From Pseudideonella sakaiensis (GTDB lineage Bacteria; Pseudomonadota; Gammaproteobacteria; Burkholderiales; Burkholderiaceae_C): DNA of 35,388 nt. The notes under the pieces are model-generated. The model searched no databases, was not told the origin of the DNA, and saw only the letters and a program-made list of their open reading frames with translations. The DNA is taken from the NCBI RefSeq assembly GCF_001293525.1, contig NZ_BBYR01000071.1, forward strand, positions 1 through 35,388. Direction: 5' to 3'. Numbering within the stretch: position 1 is the first letter of the stretch; each line of letters opens with the position of its first letter. The translations under genes were made by a program, and so were the position numbers. Shown here piece after piece: positions 1-8,936 of the stretch.

Positions 1-19
1 GGGTTCGTTCACAGCTTCT

Positions 20-955
20 TCAGTACTGCCGCCCGCGGTCGACGAGGTGCTGCACCGGTTGGCCGCTGCGCCAGCGGCGCAGGTTCGCGGCGGCGACGGC
101 CGCGGCGGTGGCCGGATCGGTCTGCGCCGCCACGTGGGGCAGCACCGTCACGCGCGGGTGCAGCCAGAACGGGTGGCCCGGCGGCAGCGGCTCCTCGGCG
201 AACACGTCGAGCACCAGCTCGTCGAGCTGACCCTGCGCCAGCGCCGCCAGCGCGTCGGCCTCGACCAGGTGGGCGCCGCGCGCGAGGTTGACGAGGTGCA
301 GGCCGGGCCGCGCCCGCGCGAACAGCGGTGCGGCCAGCAGCCCGCGGGTCTGCGGCGTGAGCGGCAGCAGGTTGACCAGCACCGCCACCTCGCCGAGCAG
401 CGCGTGCAGGCCGGCCTCGCCGTGGTGGCAGCGCAGGCCCGGCAGCGTGCGCGGCGTGCGGCTCCAGCCGTGCACCGGGAAGCCCAGGCCGGTGAGCGCG
501 CGCGCCGCCGCGGCGCCCATCTCGCCGAGGCCGAGCAGGCCCACCGGAAAGTCATCGGCACGCCGTTGCGGGCCGGGCAGCCACTGCCCGGCGCGCTGCT
601 GGCGCGCATAGCGGAAGAAGTCGCGCTGCAGCGCGAGCACGGCCCAGGCGACCGTCTGCGCCATCGCCGCGCTCATCGACGGATCGACCATGCGCGCCAG
701 CGGCACGGCGGGCGGCAGCGTCGGGTCGGCCAGCAGCCGCTCGACGCCGGCCCACAGCGACTGCACGAAGCCCAGCCGCGGCAGGCCCTGCAGCGCACCG
801 GGCGGCGGGTTCGCCACCAGCGCCACGTCGGCCGCGGTCGCACGGGGGTCGGCGCGGTCGCTGACGAAGACCTCGTCCGGGCAGGCCTGGCCGAGCGCCG
901 CCAGCCAGGCCTCCTGCTCGCCCGGGTCGAAGCGGCCGCACAGCAGCACCGTCAT
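20..955 (-). CDS. GhrA-like D-2-hydroxyacid dehydrogenase (glyoxylate/hydroxypyruvate reductase A type)
   Basis: This 311-residue protein looks like an NAD(P)H-dependent D-isomer 2-hydroxyacid dehydrogenase of the GhrA branch, which reduces glyoxylate or hydroxypyruvate in the cytoplasm. The nucleotide-binding fold carries GLGEMG (about residues 142-147). The catalytic triad of the family is visible: Arg226 in NLARGAH, Glu255 in VFAEEP and His274 in LPHVAAQT. Length fits the GhrA group (about 310). I chose ATG at 955 because it overlaps the TGA of pncC by one base (TGATG), a sign of translational coupling; a start at 988 would run into pncC. It is the last visible gene of the thiL-pgpA-pncC run. 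The exact substrate is not shown by sequence alone. Confidence 0.85.
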   Translation of the reverse strand: MTVLLCGRFDPGEQEAWLAALGQACPDEVFVSDRADPRATAADVALVANPPPGALQGLPRLGFVQSLWAGVERLLADPTLPPAVPLARMVDPSMSAAMAQTVAWAVLALQRDFFRYARQQRAGQWLPGPQRRADDFPVGLLGLGEMGAAAARALTGLGFPVHGWSRTPRTLPGLRCHHGEAGLHALLGEVAVLVNLLPLTPQTRGLLAAPLFARARPGLHLVNLARGAHLVEADALAALAQGQLDELVLDVFAEEPLPPGHPFWLHPRVTVLPHVAAQTDPATAAAVAAANLRRWRSGQPVQHLVDRGRQY

Positions 956-1455
956 CACGCGCCGTCCGGTGCCTCGACCGCCCGGCACAGCGCGCCCAGG
1001 CCGCTGGCGACGGTCTGGCGGCGCACGGCCGCGCGGTCACCGTCGAAGTGCTCGCACCAGGCCTGCGGGGCGCCGCCGCGGCGTGCGACGGCCAGCCAGA
1101 CGGTGCCCACCGGCTTGCCGGGCACCGCGCCGCCGGGCCCGGCGATGCCCGTCACCGCCACCGACCAATCGGCGCGCGCGGCCGCCAGCGCGCCGGCCGC
1201 CATCGCCTCGACCACCGGGCCGCTGACCGCGCCGTGCGCGGCGATCAGCGCCGCCGGCACACCGAGCAGCTCCGTCTTGGCCTCGTTCGAGTAGGTGACG
1301 AGGCCGCGCTCGAACCAGTCGCTCGAGCCCGCGCGCGCGGTGCAAGCCGCGGCGATCAGGCCCCCGGTGCAGGACTCGGCCGTGACCATCCGCTCGCCGC
1401 GCCGCGCGAACGCCACCGCCAGGCGCGCCACCAGGTCGTCGATCGCGTCGTCCAT
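955..1455 (-). CDS. pncC: Nicotinamide-nucleotide amidohydrolase PncC (CinA C-terminal domain protein)
   Basis: This 166-residue protein is a stand-alone CinA C-terminal domain. The family deamidates nicotinamide mononucleotide to nicotinic acid mononucleotide in the NAD salvage cycle. The signature AESCTGG (residues 27-32, catalytic Ser29), the YSNEAK segment with the catalytic-type Lys60, and GIAGPGG (103-109) are all present. No N-terminal competence-type CinA domain is present, as is usual in proteobacteria. ATG at 1455 is preferred; an in-frame GTG at 1458 gives one extra Met, and both sit downstream of a GGGGGA stretch that could act as Shine-Dalgarno. It follows pgpA by about 16 bases and overlaps the next gene by one base, so it is cotranscribed. 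Confidence 0.92.
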   Translation of the reverse strand: MDDAIDDLVARLAVAFARRGERMVTAESCTGGLIAAACTARAGSSDWFERGLVTYSNEAKTELLGVPAALIAAHGAVSGPVVEAMAAGALAAARADWSVAVTGIAGPGGAVPGKPVGTVWLAVARRGGAPQAWCEHFDGDRAAVRRQTVASGLGALCRAVEAPDGA

Positions 1456-1471
1456 CACCGTCCCCCGCGGG

Positions 1472-2119
1472 TCACCACCAGCGCCACAAGGCGATCGCCA
1501 GCAGCGTGCAGCCGGCCGCCACCAGGTCGTCGAACATCACGCCGAAGCCCTGCGGCCAGCCCGGAGCCTCGCCGCGGCGGCCCTCGAAGAAGCGGTCGGC
1601 CCAGGCCACCGGGCCGGGCTTGGCGGCGTCGAACCAGCGGAACAGCACGAAGGCGACCGCCTGCGCGCCGAGGCCGGCCGGCGTCACGAGCCACAGCACC
1701 AGCCAGAAGGCCACGATCTCGTCGATCACGATGCAGCCGGGGTCGCCGCTGCGCAGCGCGCGCGCGGTCACCGTGCTGGCCCACCAGCCGAGCAGCGCGG
1801 CGGCACCGATGACGAGGCCGGCGCCGAGGTCCGACAGGTCGGGCCGGAACAGCAGGAACATCAGCCAGGCCCAGAGCGTGCCGACGGTGCCGGGGGCCCA
1901 GGGCGCGAGGCCGCAGCCGAAGCCGAGCGCGATCGGGTGGGCCGGGTGGCTGAACATGAAGCGCCAGGTGGCCCGGCGCGGCCGAGCCGGGGCGTCCGCG
2001 TCGGGCGGGCGGGGGCGCAGCACCGCGTCCTCCACCGGCGGCAGGCCGCGCCGCCAGGGCGGGCGCGGGCCCGGCAGCGGCGCGGGCTCGGGGCGCTCGG
2101 GCGCCGGGGGCAGGCTCAT
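1472..2119 (-). CDS. pgpA: Phosphatidylglycerophosphatase A
   Basis: PgpA dephosphorylates phosphatidylglycerol phosphate to phosphatidylglycerol at the inner membrane. The 215-residue protein has the family's motifs: APWAPGTVGTL (72-82), an acidic IDEIVAFW segment (132-139), FRWFDAAKPGPV (160-171) and the C-terminal GVMFDDLVAA (193-202). Membrane segments surround these. The first 50 residues are a Pro/Arg-rich extension not seen in typical PgpA, and the conserved fold starts near FMFSHPAHPIALGFG. ATG at 2119 is chosen because the longer start at 2194 would overlap thiL deeply. It lies 16 bases after thiL, a neighbour that is common for pgpA in proteobacteria. Confidence 0.93.
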   Translation of the reverse strand: MSLPPAPERPEPAPLPGPRPPWRRGLPPVEDAVLRPRPPDADAPARPRRATWRFMFSHPAHPIALGFGCGLAPWAPGTVGTLWAWLMFLLFRPDLSDLGAGLVIGAAALLGWWASTVTARALRSGDPGCIVIDEIVAFWLVLWLVTPAGLGAQAVAFVLFRWFDAAKPGPVAWADRFFEGRRGEAPGWPQGFGVMFDDLVAAGCTLLAIALWRWW

Positions 2120-2135
2120 CGCTGGGCGCTCCGCT

Positions 2136-3092
2136 TCAGCTCTTGAAATGGTCGAAGGACGGCCAGTCCTCGGCCAGCGGCTCGCCGCGGGCATCGACCA
2201 CGCGCAGGCCGGCCTCGGCCTCGATGCGGCCGATCGGCGTCACCGCGGTGCCGGCCGCGGCGCCGGCGCGGCGCACGGCGTCCTCGGCCGCGGGGGGCGC
2301 GGTGAACACCAGCTCGTAGTCGTCGCCGCCGGCCAGCGTGCACACGCGCTGCCAGGCCAGCGGCCGCGCCGCCAGCCGCGCACTGCGCGGGACGGCGTCG
2401 GCGTCGATGCGCGCGCCCACGCCGGAGCGCCGCAGCACGTGGCCGAGGTCGCCGAGCAGGCCGTCGGACACGTCGATCGCCGCGCTCGCCACGCCGCGCA
2501 GCGCCAGGCCGAGCGCGACCCGCGGCTGCGGCTCCTCCATCGCCACCCGCAGCGACTCGAAGTCCTCGCCGAGCGACACGTGGCCGCGGAATCCCTCCAA
2601 GGCCAGCCGGGCATCGCCGAGCCGGCCGCTGACCCAGACCGTGTCGCCGGGCCGCGCCCCGGAGCGCAGCAGCGCCGCGCCGGCCGGCACCTCGCCGTAG
2701 ACGGTGATGCCGATGGCCAGCGGGCCGCGCGTGGTGTCGCCGCCGACCAGCTCGCAGCCATGCGCCTCGGCGAGCGCGAACAGGCCGCGCGAGAAGCCGT
2801 CGAGGAAGGCCTCGTCGACCGCCGGCAGCGCCAGCGCCAGCGTGAAGCCGAGCGGCCGCGCGCCGCAGGCGGCGAGGTCGCTCAGGTTGACGGCCAGGGC
2901 CTTGTGGCCGAGGCGCTCCGGCGCCACCGTCGACAGGAAGTGCCGCCCCTCGACCAGCAGGTCGGTGGAGGTGGCCAGCTGCTGACCCGGCGCGATCGCC
3001 AGCAGCGCGCAGTCGTCGCCGATGCCGAGCACCGCGCGCGCCGTCGGGCGGGTGAAGTAGCGCTCGATCAGCTCGAACTCGCCCAGCGCCAT
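2136..3092 (-). CDS. thiL: Thiamine-monophosphate kinase
   Basis: ThiL phosphorylates thiamine monophosphate to thiamine diphosphate with ATP, the last step of thiamine biosynthesis. The 318-residue protein starts with the typical GEFELIERYF. It then shows GIGDDCA (23-29), STDLLVEGRHF (42-52), AVNLSDLAACGA (67-78), VGGDTT (116-121), a DVSDGLLGDL segment in the second half and GGDDYELVF near the C-terminus. All are metal, nucleotide or substrate motifs of the AIR-synthase-like fold. Its ATG (3092) overlaps the stop of the upstream response regulator by one base (TGATG), so its translation is probably coupled to that regulator. Confidence 0.96.
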   Translation of the reverse strand: MALGEFELIERYFTRPTARAVLGIGDDCALLAIAPGQQLATSTDLLVEGRHFLSTVAPERLGHKALAVNLSDLAACGARPLGFTLALALPAVDEAFLDGFSRGLFALAEAHGCELVGGDTTRGPLAIGITVYGEVPAGAALLRSGARPGDTVWVSGRLGDARLALEGFRGHVSLGEDFESLRVAMEEPQPRVALGLALRGVASAAIDVSDGLLGDLGHVLRRSGVGARIDADAVPRSARLAARPLAWQRVCTLAGGDDYELVFTAPPAAEDAVRRAGAAAGTAVTPIGRIEAEAGLRVVDARGEPLAEDWPSFDHFKS

Positions 3093-3847
3093 CAGGCCTC
3101 CTCCCCGTGCTCGCGCAGCAGCCGCGCCAGCTCCACGGCCGACTTCACCTCCATCTTCTCGAACACCCGCGCGCGGTGGACCTCGACGGTGCGCACGCTG
3201 ATGTTGAGCTCGTCGGCGATCAGCTTGTTCGGGCGCCCGTCGATCACCAGCCGCATCACCTCGCGCTCGCGCTCGGTGATCTCGGCCAGGCGCCGGCCGA
3301 TGGCCGCGCGCGAGCGCCGCTGCGCGAGCGCCGCGGCGCTCTGCAGCAGCGCCTGCTCGACGCGGTCGACGAGCGCATTGTCGGCGAAGGGCTTCTCGAC
3401 GAAGTCGAACGCGCCGCGCTTGACCGCCGCGACCGCGGTCGGCACGTCACCGTGGCCGGTCAGGAAGATGACGGGCAGCACCGGCAGCAGCCGGCGCTCG
3501 ATCAGGCGCTCGAACAGCACCAGGCCGCTGGTCACCGGCATGCGCACGTCCAGCAGCACGCAGCTGGGCGCGGGCGGCCAGGCCGGCAGGCCGGCCGGGT
3601 CGCAGCCGGCGGCCGGCAGCACGCGGTCGAGCATGGCCTCGAAGGACTCGGCGCTGGCGTGCGCGTCGCTGAGCAGGCGGCGGGTGCGCAGCAGCCAGCC
3701 CAGGCCGTCGCGCACCACCTCCTCGTCGTCCACGAGGTAGACCACCGGCACGCCGAAGCCATAGGCCGCGAGCCGGGCGGCGGGCGACAGCGCGGGCGCT
3801 GCAGGCGCGGGGCTGGCGCCGGGGGACGGTTCGGTCGGCTGGGTCAT
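3092..3847 (-). CDS. FixJ/DctR-type response regulator (receiver plus LuxR HTH)
   Basis: This 251-residue two-component regulator has a receiver domain followed by a LuxR/FixJ DNA-binding domain. The receiver shows the acidic pair Asp40-Asp41, phosphoacceptor Asp100 in LLDVRMP, Thr130 and Lys152 in EKPF. The HTH (about 187-247) reads TEREREVMRL and then ISVRTVEVHRARVFEKM, which is typical of FixJ-like activators. The first 30 residues are Pro/Ala-rich and could be an overlong N-terminus, but no other good start was seen. The receiver has an unusual Pro-rich insertion at about residues 78-94. It lies 36 bases after the kinase gene and overlaps thiL by one base. The target is unknown; maeB and its own operon are natural candidates. 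Confidence 0.9.
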   Translation of the reverse strand: MTQPTEPSPGASPAPAAPALSPAARLAAYGFGVPVVYLVDDEEVVRDGLGWLLRTRRLLSDAHASAESFEAMLDRVLPAAGCDPAGLPAWPPAPSCVLLDVRMPVTSGLVLFERLIERRLLPVLPVIFLTGHGDVPTAVAAVKRGAFDFVEKPFADNALVDRVEQALLQSAAALAQRRSRAAIGRRLAEITEREREVMRLVIDGRPNKLIADELNISVRTVEVHRARVFEKMEVKSAVELARLLREHGEEA

Positions 3848-3883
3848 GGCGGCTCGAGGCGCGCCACCGGGGGGCGCGGCGTG

Positions 3884-6229
3884 TCAGGCGATCGGCGCGG
3901 CGGCCACGGCGGCCGAGGCCGCGCCGGCCGGCGCCGGAGCGGATTGTGCGCCGGGCGCGGCCCCGCCGCCGTGGCGCTGCTCGGCCGGCAGCGTGAAGCG
4001 GAACTCGGTGGCCTCGACGGCGGCGGCCGGCGCGGCGTCGTCGCTTGCGGCCGCCGGCGCGGCCGCGGCCAGCACGATGCGCTCGTGGTCGAGCGCGCCG
4101 CCGTGCTGCTCGATCACCGTGCGGCACAGGCTCAGCCCCAGGCCCATGCCCTCCGGCCGGGTGGTGAAGAAGGGCGTGAACAGGCGCTGCGCGACCTCGG
4201 CCGGGATGCCCGGGCCGCGGTCGATCACGCTGAAGGTCATCCAGCGCGGGTGGTGGCAGCGCACCCGGATCAGCAGCGCACGGTCGCCCGGCGTCGCCTG
4301 CGCCTCCATCGCCTGGATGCCGTTGCGGGTCAGGTTGAGCAGCACCTGCTCGACCATGGTCCGGTCGCAGACCACGCGCGGCAGGCCGGCCGCGACGTCG
4401 ACCTCGACCCGCGTGCCGCTCTTGCGCGCCTGCAGCCGCACCAGCGGCAGCACCGCGTCGAGCAGCATCTCGACGCGCACCGGCTCGCGCGCCTGCTCGC
4501 GCCGGCGCACGAAGTCGTGCACGCTCTTGATGACGCGCCCGGCGCGCTCGGCCTGCTCGCCGATGCGGGCGATCGCCTGGCGCAGCAGCGCCTGGGTCTC
4601 GTCCGGCTCGGCGCCACCGGGCGGCGCGTCCTGCATCAGGTTCAGCGAACCGGCGGCATAGCTGGAGATCGCCGCCAGCGGCTGGTTCAGCTCGTGGCTC
4701 AGCAGCGAGGCCATCTCGCCGACCGTGGCCAGCCGCGCCGCGGCCTGCAGCCGCTCCTGCTGCTGGCGCGACAGCTCCTCCATGCGGCGCTCGTTGCTCA
4801 CGTCCAGCGCCGCGCTCATCCAGCCGGTCTGGCGGCCCTCGCTGTTGACCAGCGGCGCCTCGAAGATCAGCACCGCGAAGCGCTCGCCGGTGCTGCGCAT
4901 GAAGATGGTCTCGAAGCCCTCGCGCGAATCGCTGCGCACCGGCGCAGCCGGCCCGCGCACCGGGTTCACCAGCGGCTGCAGCCGCACCCGCTGGCGCGCG
5001 CTGTACTCGGGCGTCAGTTCCGGCGGCCAGTACGGCGGCGGGTGGCGGCCGATGATCTGCTCGGCGCCGAAGCCGACCATCGCGCAGAAGGCCGGGTTCA
5101 CGTAGGTGACGCGGCCCTGCAGGTCGCGCGCGCGCAGCCCGGTGACCAGCGAGTCCTCCATCGCCTTGCGGAAGGCGAGCGACTCCGCCAGCTCGCGCTC
5201 GACCGCCGAGCGCCGCCGCACGTCGCGCGCCAGCAGCAGCACCACCACGCCGAGCGCCAGCGAGAGACCGAGCACCAGCGCCACCGCGAGGTTGGGGATC
5301 AGCTGCGGCCGGCCGACCTGGCTGTCGACGCGCAGCCGCAGCGTGTGGCCGGGCAGGTCGAACAGCCGCTCCGCGACATAGATCGCCGCGCCGCGCGTCT
5401 GGCCGGAGCGCGCGAGCCGCGTGCCGTCGCCCTCGATGAAGGACAGCTCGTGCCCGCGCAGCAGCGCCGGCGCCACCCGCTCGCCGAGCAGCCCGGCCAG
5501 CGACAGCGTCCCGGTCAGGTAGCCCTCGATCTGGCCGCCGCTTTGCAGCGGGATGCACACGTCGATCACTTCCAGCCCGAGGCCGCCGGGCATCGGCACG
5601 AAGTAGGTGCGCGAGAACGCCGGGCCCTGCATGCGGGCCGCCGCGCCGCAGGCGATCTCGGTCTCGAGGTCCATCGCCTGGCGGGGCAGCCGGGTGAACA
5701 GCGACGGGCCGAAAGGCGAATCGACGGCATCGACGATGCCGTGGCGCGCGTCGCGGTGCTCGATGCGCAGCAGCTCGCGCCGCTCGCGCACCAGCGCGCG
5801 CGCGTCGCGCTGCCAGGGCTCGACCCCGTTGATGCTCCACATCAGCGCCTGCAGGCCCTGCAGGTCGCGCGCGACCGCCTGGCGCACGTCGGCGAGGGCG
5901 TTCGCCGCCGCCGTCTCGACCTCCTCCTGCGCCCGGTTCGCCTCGTAGGCGACGGTCAGCCAGACCAGCAGCGACTGGGCGACGACCAGCAGCGCGACCA
6001 GCGTGCTCCACAGCAGCCAGCGGCGGCCGCGCCGCGGGCCGGCGGGGCCGCCGGCGTCCGGCTCGGCGTCGGGCAGCGCAGGGGCCGGCTCGGCATCGAG
6101 CGCAGGCGGCGCGCCAGGCGGCGCGGGCGAAGCCTCGGGCACCGGCGCGGGGGCCGGCCGCAGGGCGGCAGCCCCGGGCGGCGGACGGGCGGCGTCCGCG
6201 GCGGGCTCGGGCGCGGCAGGTTCGGACAT
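3884..6229 (-). CDS. Membrane sensor histidine kinase, DctS/FixL-like, with PAS domain
   Basis: This 781-residue kinase has a Pro/Ala-rich cytoplasmic start (1-68), TM1 (71-95), an extracytoplasmic sensor region (about 96-308), TM2 (311-334) and a PAS domain (about 355-475). The HisKA segment follows, with phosphorylated His512 in SHELNQPLAAI, and then the ATPase domain: N box Asn636, DRGPGIP (670-676), F box FTPFFTT (684-690) and GMGLGLS (694-700). HELNQPLAAI and a FixJ-type partner are typical of the FixL/DctS group, and DctS senses C4-dicarboxylates. Divergence from the malic enzyme gene makes a dicarboxylate signal plausible, but that is inference. The C-terminus has an Ala-rich insert (719-739) and tail. 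ATG at 6229 is chosen; the 104 upstream codons lie in the intergenic and maeB region. Confidence 0.9.
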   Translation of the reverse strand: MSEPAAPEPAADAARPPPGAAALRPAPAPVPEASPAPPGAPPALDAEPAPALPDAEPDAGGPAGPRRGRRWLLWSTLVALLVVAQSLLVWLTVAYEANRAQEEVETAAANALADVRQAVARDLQGLQALMWSINGVEPWQRDARALVRERRELLRIEHRDARHGIVDAVDSPFGPSLFTRLPRQAMDLETEIACGAAARMQGPAFSRTYFVPMPGGLGLEVIDVCIPLQSGGQIEGYLTGTLSLAGLLGERVAPALLRGHELSFIEGDGTRLARSGQTRGAAIYVAERLFDLPGHTLRLRVDSQVGRPQLIPNLAVALVLGLSLALGVVVLLLARDVRRRSAVERELAESLAFRKAMEDSLVTGLRARDLQGRVTYVNPAFCAMVGFGAEQIIGRHPPPYWPPELTPEYSARQRVRLQPLVNPVRGPAAPVRSDSREGFETIFMRSTGERFAVLIFEAPLVNSEGRQTGWMSAALDVSNERRMEELSRQQQERLQAAARLATVGEMASLLSHELNQPLAAISSYAAGSLNLMQDAPPGGAEPDETQALLRQAIARIGEQAERAGRVIKSVHDFVRRREQAREPVRVEMLLDAVLPLVRLQARKSGTRVEVDVAAGLPRVVCDRTMVEQVLLNLTRNGIQAMEAQATPGDRALLIRVRCHHPRWMTFSVIDRGPGIPAEVAQRLFTPFFTTRPEGMGLGLSLCRTVIEQHGGALDHERIVLAAAAPAAASDDAAPAAAVEATEFRFTLPAEQRHGGGAAPGAQSAPAPAGAASAAVAAAPIA

Positions 6230-6285
6230 GGCGGGGGGCAGCGAACGCAGTATCGGCGCTCGCGTCGGCGGGCCGGCTACGCAGT

Positions 6286-6302
6286 TTTGCGCATGGCGCA
6301 AA
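6286..6302. promoter_or_regulatory. 17-bp palindrome in the divergent maeB/kinase control region
   Basis: Perfect 7-bp arms TTTGCGC and GCGCAAA are separated by ATG. The site lies 57 bp upstream of the kinase start and about 130 bp upstream of maeB, the only intergenic region serving both. A dimeric regulator such as the neighbouring FixJ-type protein could bind it. The operator role is inferred. Confidence 0.4.
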
Positions 6303-6351
6303 GCAGCTTTGACGGCGACCCTCGGGCACCCCGCAAGCGACGGCCCCCTCC

Positions 6352-6357
6352 TACAAT
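6352..6357 (+). promoter_or_regulatory. Candidate -10 element for maeB
   Basis: TACAAT lies 75 bp before the maeB ATG in a stretch otherwise rich in GC. No convincing -35 sits at the usual 16-18 bp spacing, so the promoter may depend on an activator. TTGACG at 6309-6314 is too far upstream to pair with it. Confidence 0.35.
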
Positions 6358-6431
6358 CCCGGCCCCGGCGAGCGCCCGCAATGCACCGCGCGGACGGCCC
6401 GGGGCACCCCTCACCACCCGCGAGCCTGGCC

Positions 6432-8750
6432 ATGCCCACCGCCGAACAGAAGAGCGCCGAGCTGCGGCGCGCCGCCCTCGAGTACCACGAGTTCCCGACG
6501 CCGGGCAAGGTGGCGATCCAGCCGACCAAGCAGCTGGTCAACCAGCGCGACCTGGCGCTGGCCTACTCGCCCGGCGTGGCGGCGGCCTGCGAGGAGATCG
6601 TGGCCGACCCGGCCAACGCCTTCCGCTACACCTCGCGCGGCAACCTGGTGGCGGTCGTCACCAACGGCACCGCGGTGCTCGGCCTGGGCAACATCGGCCC
6701 GCTGGCGAGCAAGCCGGTGATGGAAGGCAAGGGCGTGCTGTTCAAGAAGTTCGCCGGCATCGACGTCTTCGACATCGAGATCGCCGAGAACGACCTGGAC
6801 AAGCTGGTCGACATCATCGCCGCGCTCGAGCCCACCTTCGGTGGCGTCAACCTCGAGGACATCAAGGCGCCGGACTGCTTCTACGTCGAGCGCAAGCTGC
6901 GCGAGCGGATGAAGATCCCGGTCTTCCACGACGACCAGCACGGCACCGCGATCGTCGTCGGCGCCGCGCTGCTGAACGCGCTGAAGGTGGCGGGCAAGCG
7001 CATCGACGAGGTCAAGCTGGTGACCTCCGGCGCCGGCGCGGCGGCGCTGGCCTGCCTGAACCTGCTGGTCAAGCTCGGCGTGCCGCGCCGCAACATCTGG
7101 GTCACCGACCTGGCCGGCGTGGTCTACGAAGGCCGCCTCGAGCTGATGGACGAGGACAAGGCCCAGTTCGCCCAGGCCACCTCGCAGCGCACGCTGCGCG
7201 AGGCGGTGGCTGGCGCCGACATCTTCCTCGGCCTGTCGGCCGCCGGCGTGCTGAAGCCGGACATGGTGGCGACGATGGCCGCGCGCCCGATCATCTTCGC
7301 GCTGGCCAACCCGACGCCGGAGATCCTGCCGGAGGACGTGAAGTCGGTGCGCGAGGACGCGCTGATCGCCACCGGCCGCACCGACTACCCGAACCAGGTC
7401 AACAACGTCCTGTGCTTCCCGTACATCTTCCGCGGCGCGCTCGACTGCGGCGCGACGACGGTGACGGACAGCATGGAGATCGCCGCGGTGCACGCCATCG
7501 CCGGGCTGGCGCAGGCCGAGCAGAGCGAGGTGGTGGCGGCCGCCTACGCGGGCGCGAACCTGTCCTTCGGCCCCGAGTACCTGATCCCCAAGCCCTTCGA
7601 CCCGCGGCTGATGATGAAGATCGCGCCGGCGGTGGCGCAGGCCGCCGCGGACGCCGGCGTCGCGCTGCGGCCGGTCACCGACTTCGCGGCCTACCGCGAG
7701 AAGCTGCAGGGCTTCGTCTACGCCAGCGGCCAGACGATGCGGCCGATCTTCACGCTCGCCAAGCGCGCGCAGGCCAAGCGCGTGGCCTATGCCGAGGGCG
7801 AGGAGGAGCGCGTGCTGCGCGCGGTGCAGGTGGTGATCGACGAGGGCCTGGCGCGGCCGACCCTGATCGGCCGCCCGGCGGTGATCGCGCAGCGCTGCGA
7901 GAAGTTCGGCCTGCGGCTGAAGGAGGGCGTGGACTACGACGTGGTCAACGTCGAGCAGGACCACCGCTACCGCGACTTCTGGCAGACCTACCACGCGATG
8001 ACCGAGCGCAAGGGCGTCACGGTGCAGGTCGCCAAGATCGAGATGCGGCGCCGCCTGACGCTGATCGGCGCGATGCTGCTGAAGAAGGGCGAGGTCGACG
8101 GCATGCTCTGCGGCACCTGGGGCACGACGCAGAACCACCTGTACTACATCGACCAGGTGATCGGCAAGCGCCAGGGCGGCAGCCCGCGCACCGAGCAGGA
8201 CGTGCAGGTCTACGCCTGCATGAACGGGCTGATGCTGCCGGGGCGCCAGGTCTTCCTGGTCGACACCCACGTCAACGTCGACCCGACGCCGGAACAGCTC
8301 AGCGAGATCACCGTGATGGCCGCCGAGGAGATGCTGCGCTTCGGCATCCAGCCCAAGGCCGCGCTGCTGTCGCACTCCAACTTCGGCACCCACGACACCC
8401 CGGGCGCCCGGAAGATGCGCCAGACCCTGGCGCTGCTGCGCGAGCAGGCGCCGTGGCTGGAGGTGGACGGCGAGATGCACGGCGACATCGCGCTGGACGC
8501 GGCGACCCGCCAGGCGCTGATGCCCAACAGCACGCTCAGCGGCGAGGCCAACCTGCTGGTGCTGCCGAACATCGACGCCGCCAACATCGCCTACAACCTG
8601 CTGAAGACGGCGGCCGGCGGCGGCATCGCGATCGGCCCGGTGCTGCTCGGCGCCGCGATGCCGGTGCACGTGCTGACCGCCTCGGCGACCGTGCGGCGCA
8701 TCGTCAACATGACCGCGCTGACCGTCGCCGACGCCAACGCGGCGCGCTGA
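6432..8750 (+). CDS. maeB: NADP-dependent malic enzyme with C-terminal phosphotransacetylase-like domain
   Basis: The enzyme oxidatively decarboxylates malate to pyruvate with NADP. The 772 residues match the long bacterial MaeB type. The malic enzyme part (about 1-430) has [16 protein letters not shown] (84-90), [12 protein letters not shown] (136-147), FHDDQHGTA (165-173) and an NADP-binding SGAGAAA. The phosphotransacetylase-like part begins near residue 440 ([10 protein letters not shown]) and runs to the end; in this family it is regulatory, responding to acetyl-CoA, rather than catalytic. ATG at 6432 is chosen because [18 protein letters not shown] is the usual family start. It is transcribed away from the sensor kinase and followed by a GC-rich hairpin. 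Confidence 0.95.
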   Translation: MPTAEQKSAELRRAALEYHEFPTPGKVAIQPTKQLVNQRDLALAYSPGVAAACEEIVADPANAFRYTSRGNLVAVVTNGTAVLGLGNIGPLASKPVMEGKGVLFKKFAGIDVFDIEIAENDLDKLVDIIAALEPTFGGVNLEDIKAPDCFYVERKLRERMKIPVFHDDQHGTAIVVGAALLNALKVAGKRIDEVKLVTSGAGAAALACLNLLVKLGVPRRNIWVTDLAGVVYEGRLELMDEDKAQFAQATSQRTLREAVAGADIFLGLSAAGVLKPDMVATMAARPIIFALANPTPEILPEDVKSVREDALIATGRTDYPNQVNNVLCFPYIFRGALDCGATTVTDSMEIAAVHAIAGLAQAEQSEVVAAAYAGANLSFGPEYLIPKPFDPRLMMKIAPAVAQAAADAGVALRPVTDFAAYREKLQGFVYASGQTMRPIFTLAKRAQAKRVAYAEGEEERVLRAVQVVIDEGLARPTLIGRPAVIAQRCEKFGLRLKEGVDYDVVNVEQDHRYRDFWQTYHAMTERKGVTVQVAKIEMRRRLTLIGAMLLKKGEVDGMLCGTWGTTQNHLYYIDQVIGKRQGGSPRTEQDVQVYACMNGLMLPGRQVFLVDTHVNVDPTPEQLSEITVMAAEEMLRFGIQPKAALLSHSNFGTHDTPGARKMRQTLALLREQAPWLEVDGEMHGDIALDAATRQALMPNSTLSGEANLLVLPNIDAANIAYNLLKTAAGGGIAIGPVLLGAAMPVHVLTASATVRRIVNMTALTVADANAAR

Positions 8751-8753
8751 GCC

Positions 8754-8774
8754 GGGGCGGCGCCACGCCGCCCC
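8754..8774 (+). terminator. GC hairpin after maeB
   Basis: A perfect 9-bp stem (GGGGCGGCG / CGCCGCCCC) with loop CCA starts 3 bases after the maeB stop. No U-tract follows, so it may only slow polymerase or protect the 3' end. Confidence 0.4.
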
Positions 8775-8936
8775 CGGGGCCGGGGCCACGGGTAAACCCG
8801 TGCACCCTGGTCGGGCGCTTGACACGACACCCGAAGTCGGGATGCGTGCACCGCGATCATCGTGGAATGAAGCCTTTCCGCGCCAGTGAGCAGTAACTCA
8901 CAACGGCTTTTCCCCGCCCCAAACTGAGGCAGAGGC

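Noticed and set aside
6411-8825. An 804-codon minus-strand frame opposite maeB.
   Set aside because: It is a shadow of a highly conserved gene, without start signals or domains.
8819-8847. TTGACA at 8819-8824 as a -35 element for the ribonuclease gene.
   Set aside because: No acceptable -10 lies 16-18 bp downstream (ATGCGT); the pair TTGAGG/TACCAT nearer the gene is better.
3107-8896. A very long plus-strand open frame (1929 codons) opposite the regulator/kinase genes and across maeB.
   Set aside because: It is Arg/Ala/Gly/His-rich with no recognisable domain, lies antisense or out of frame to clearly conserved genes, and arises because stop codons are rare at this GC content.
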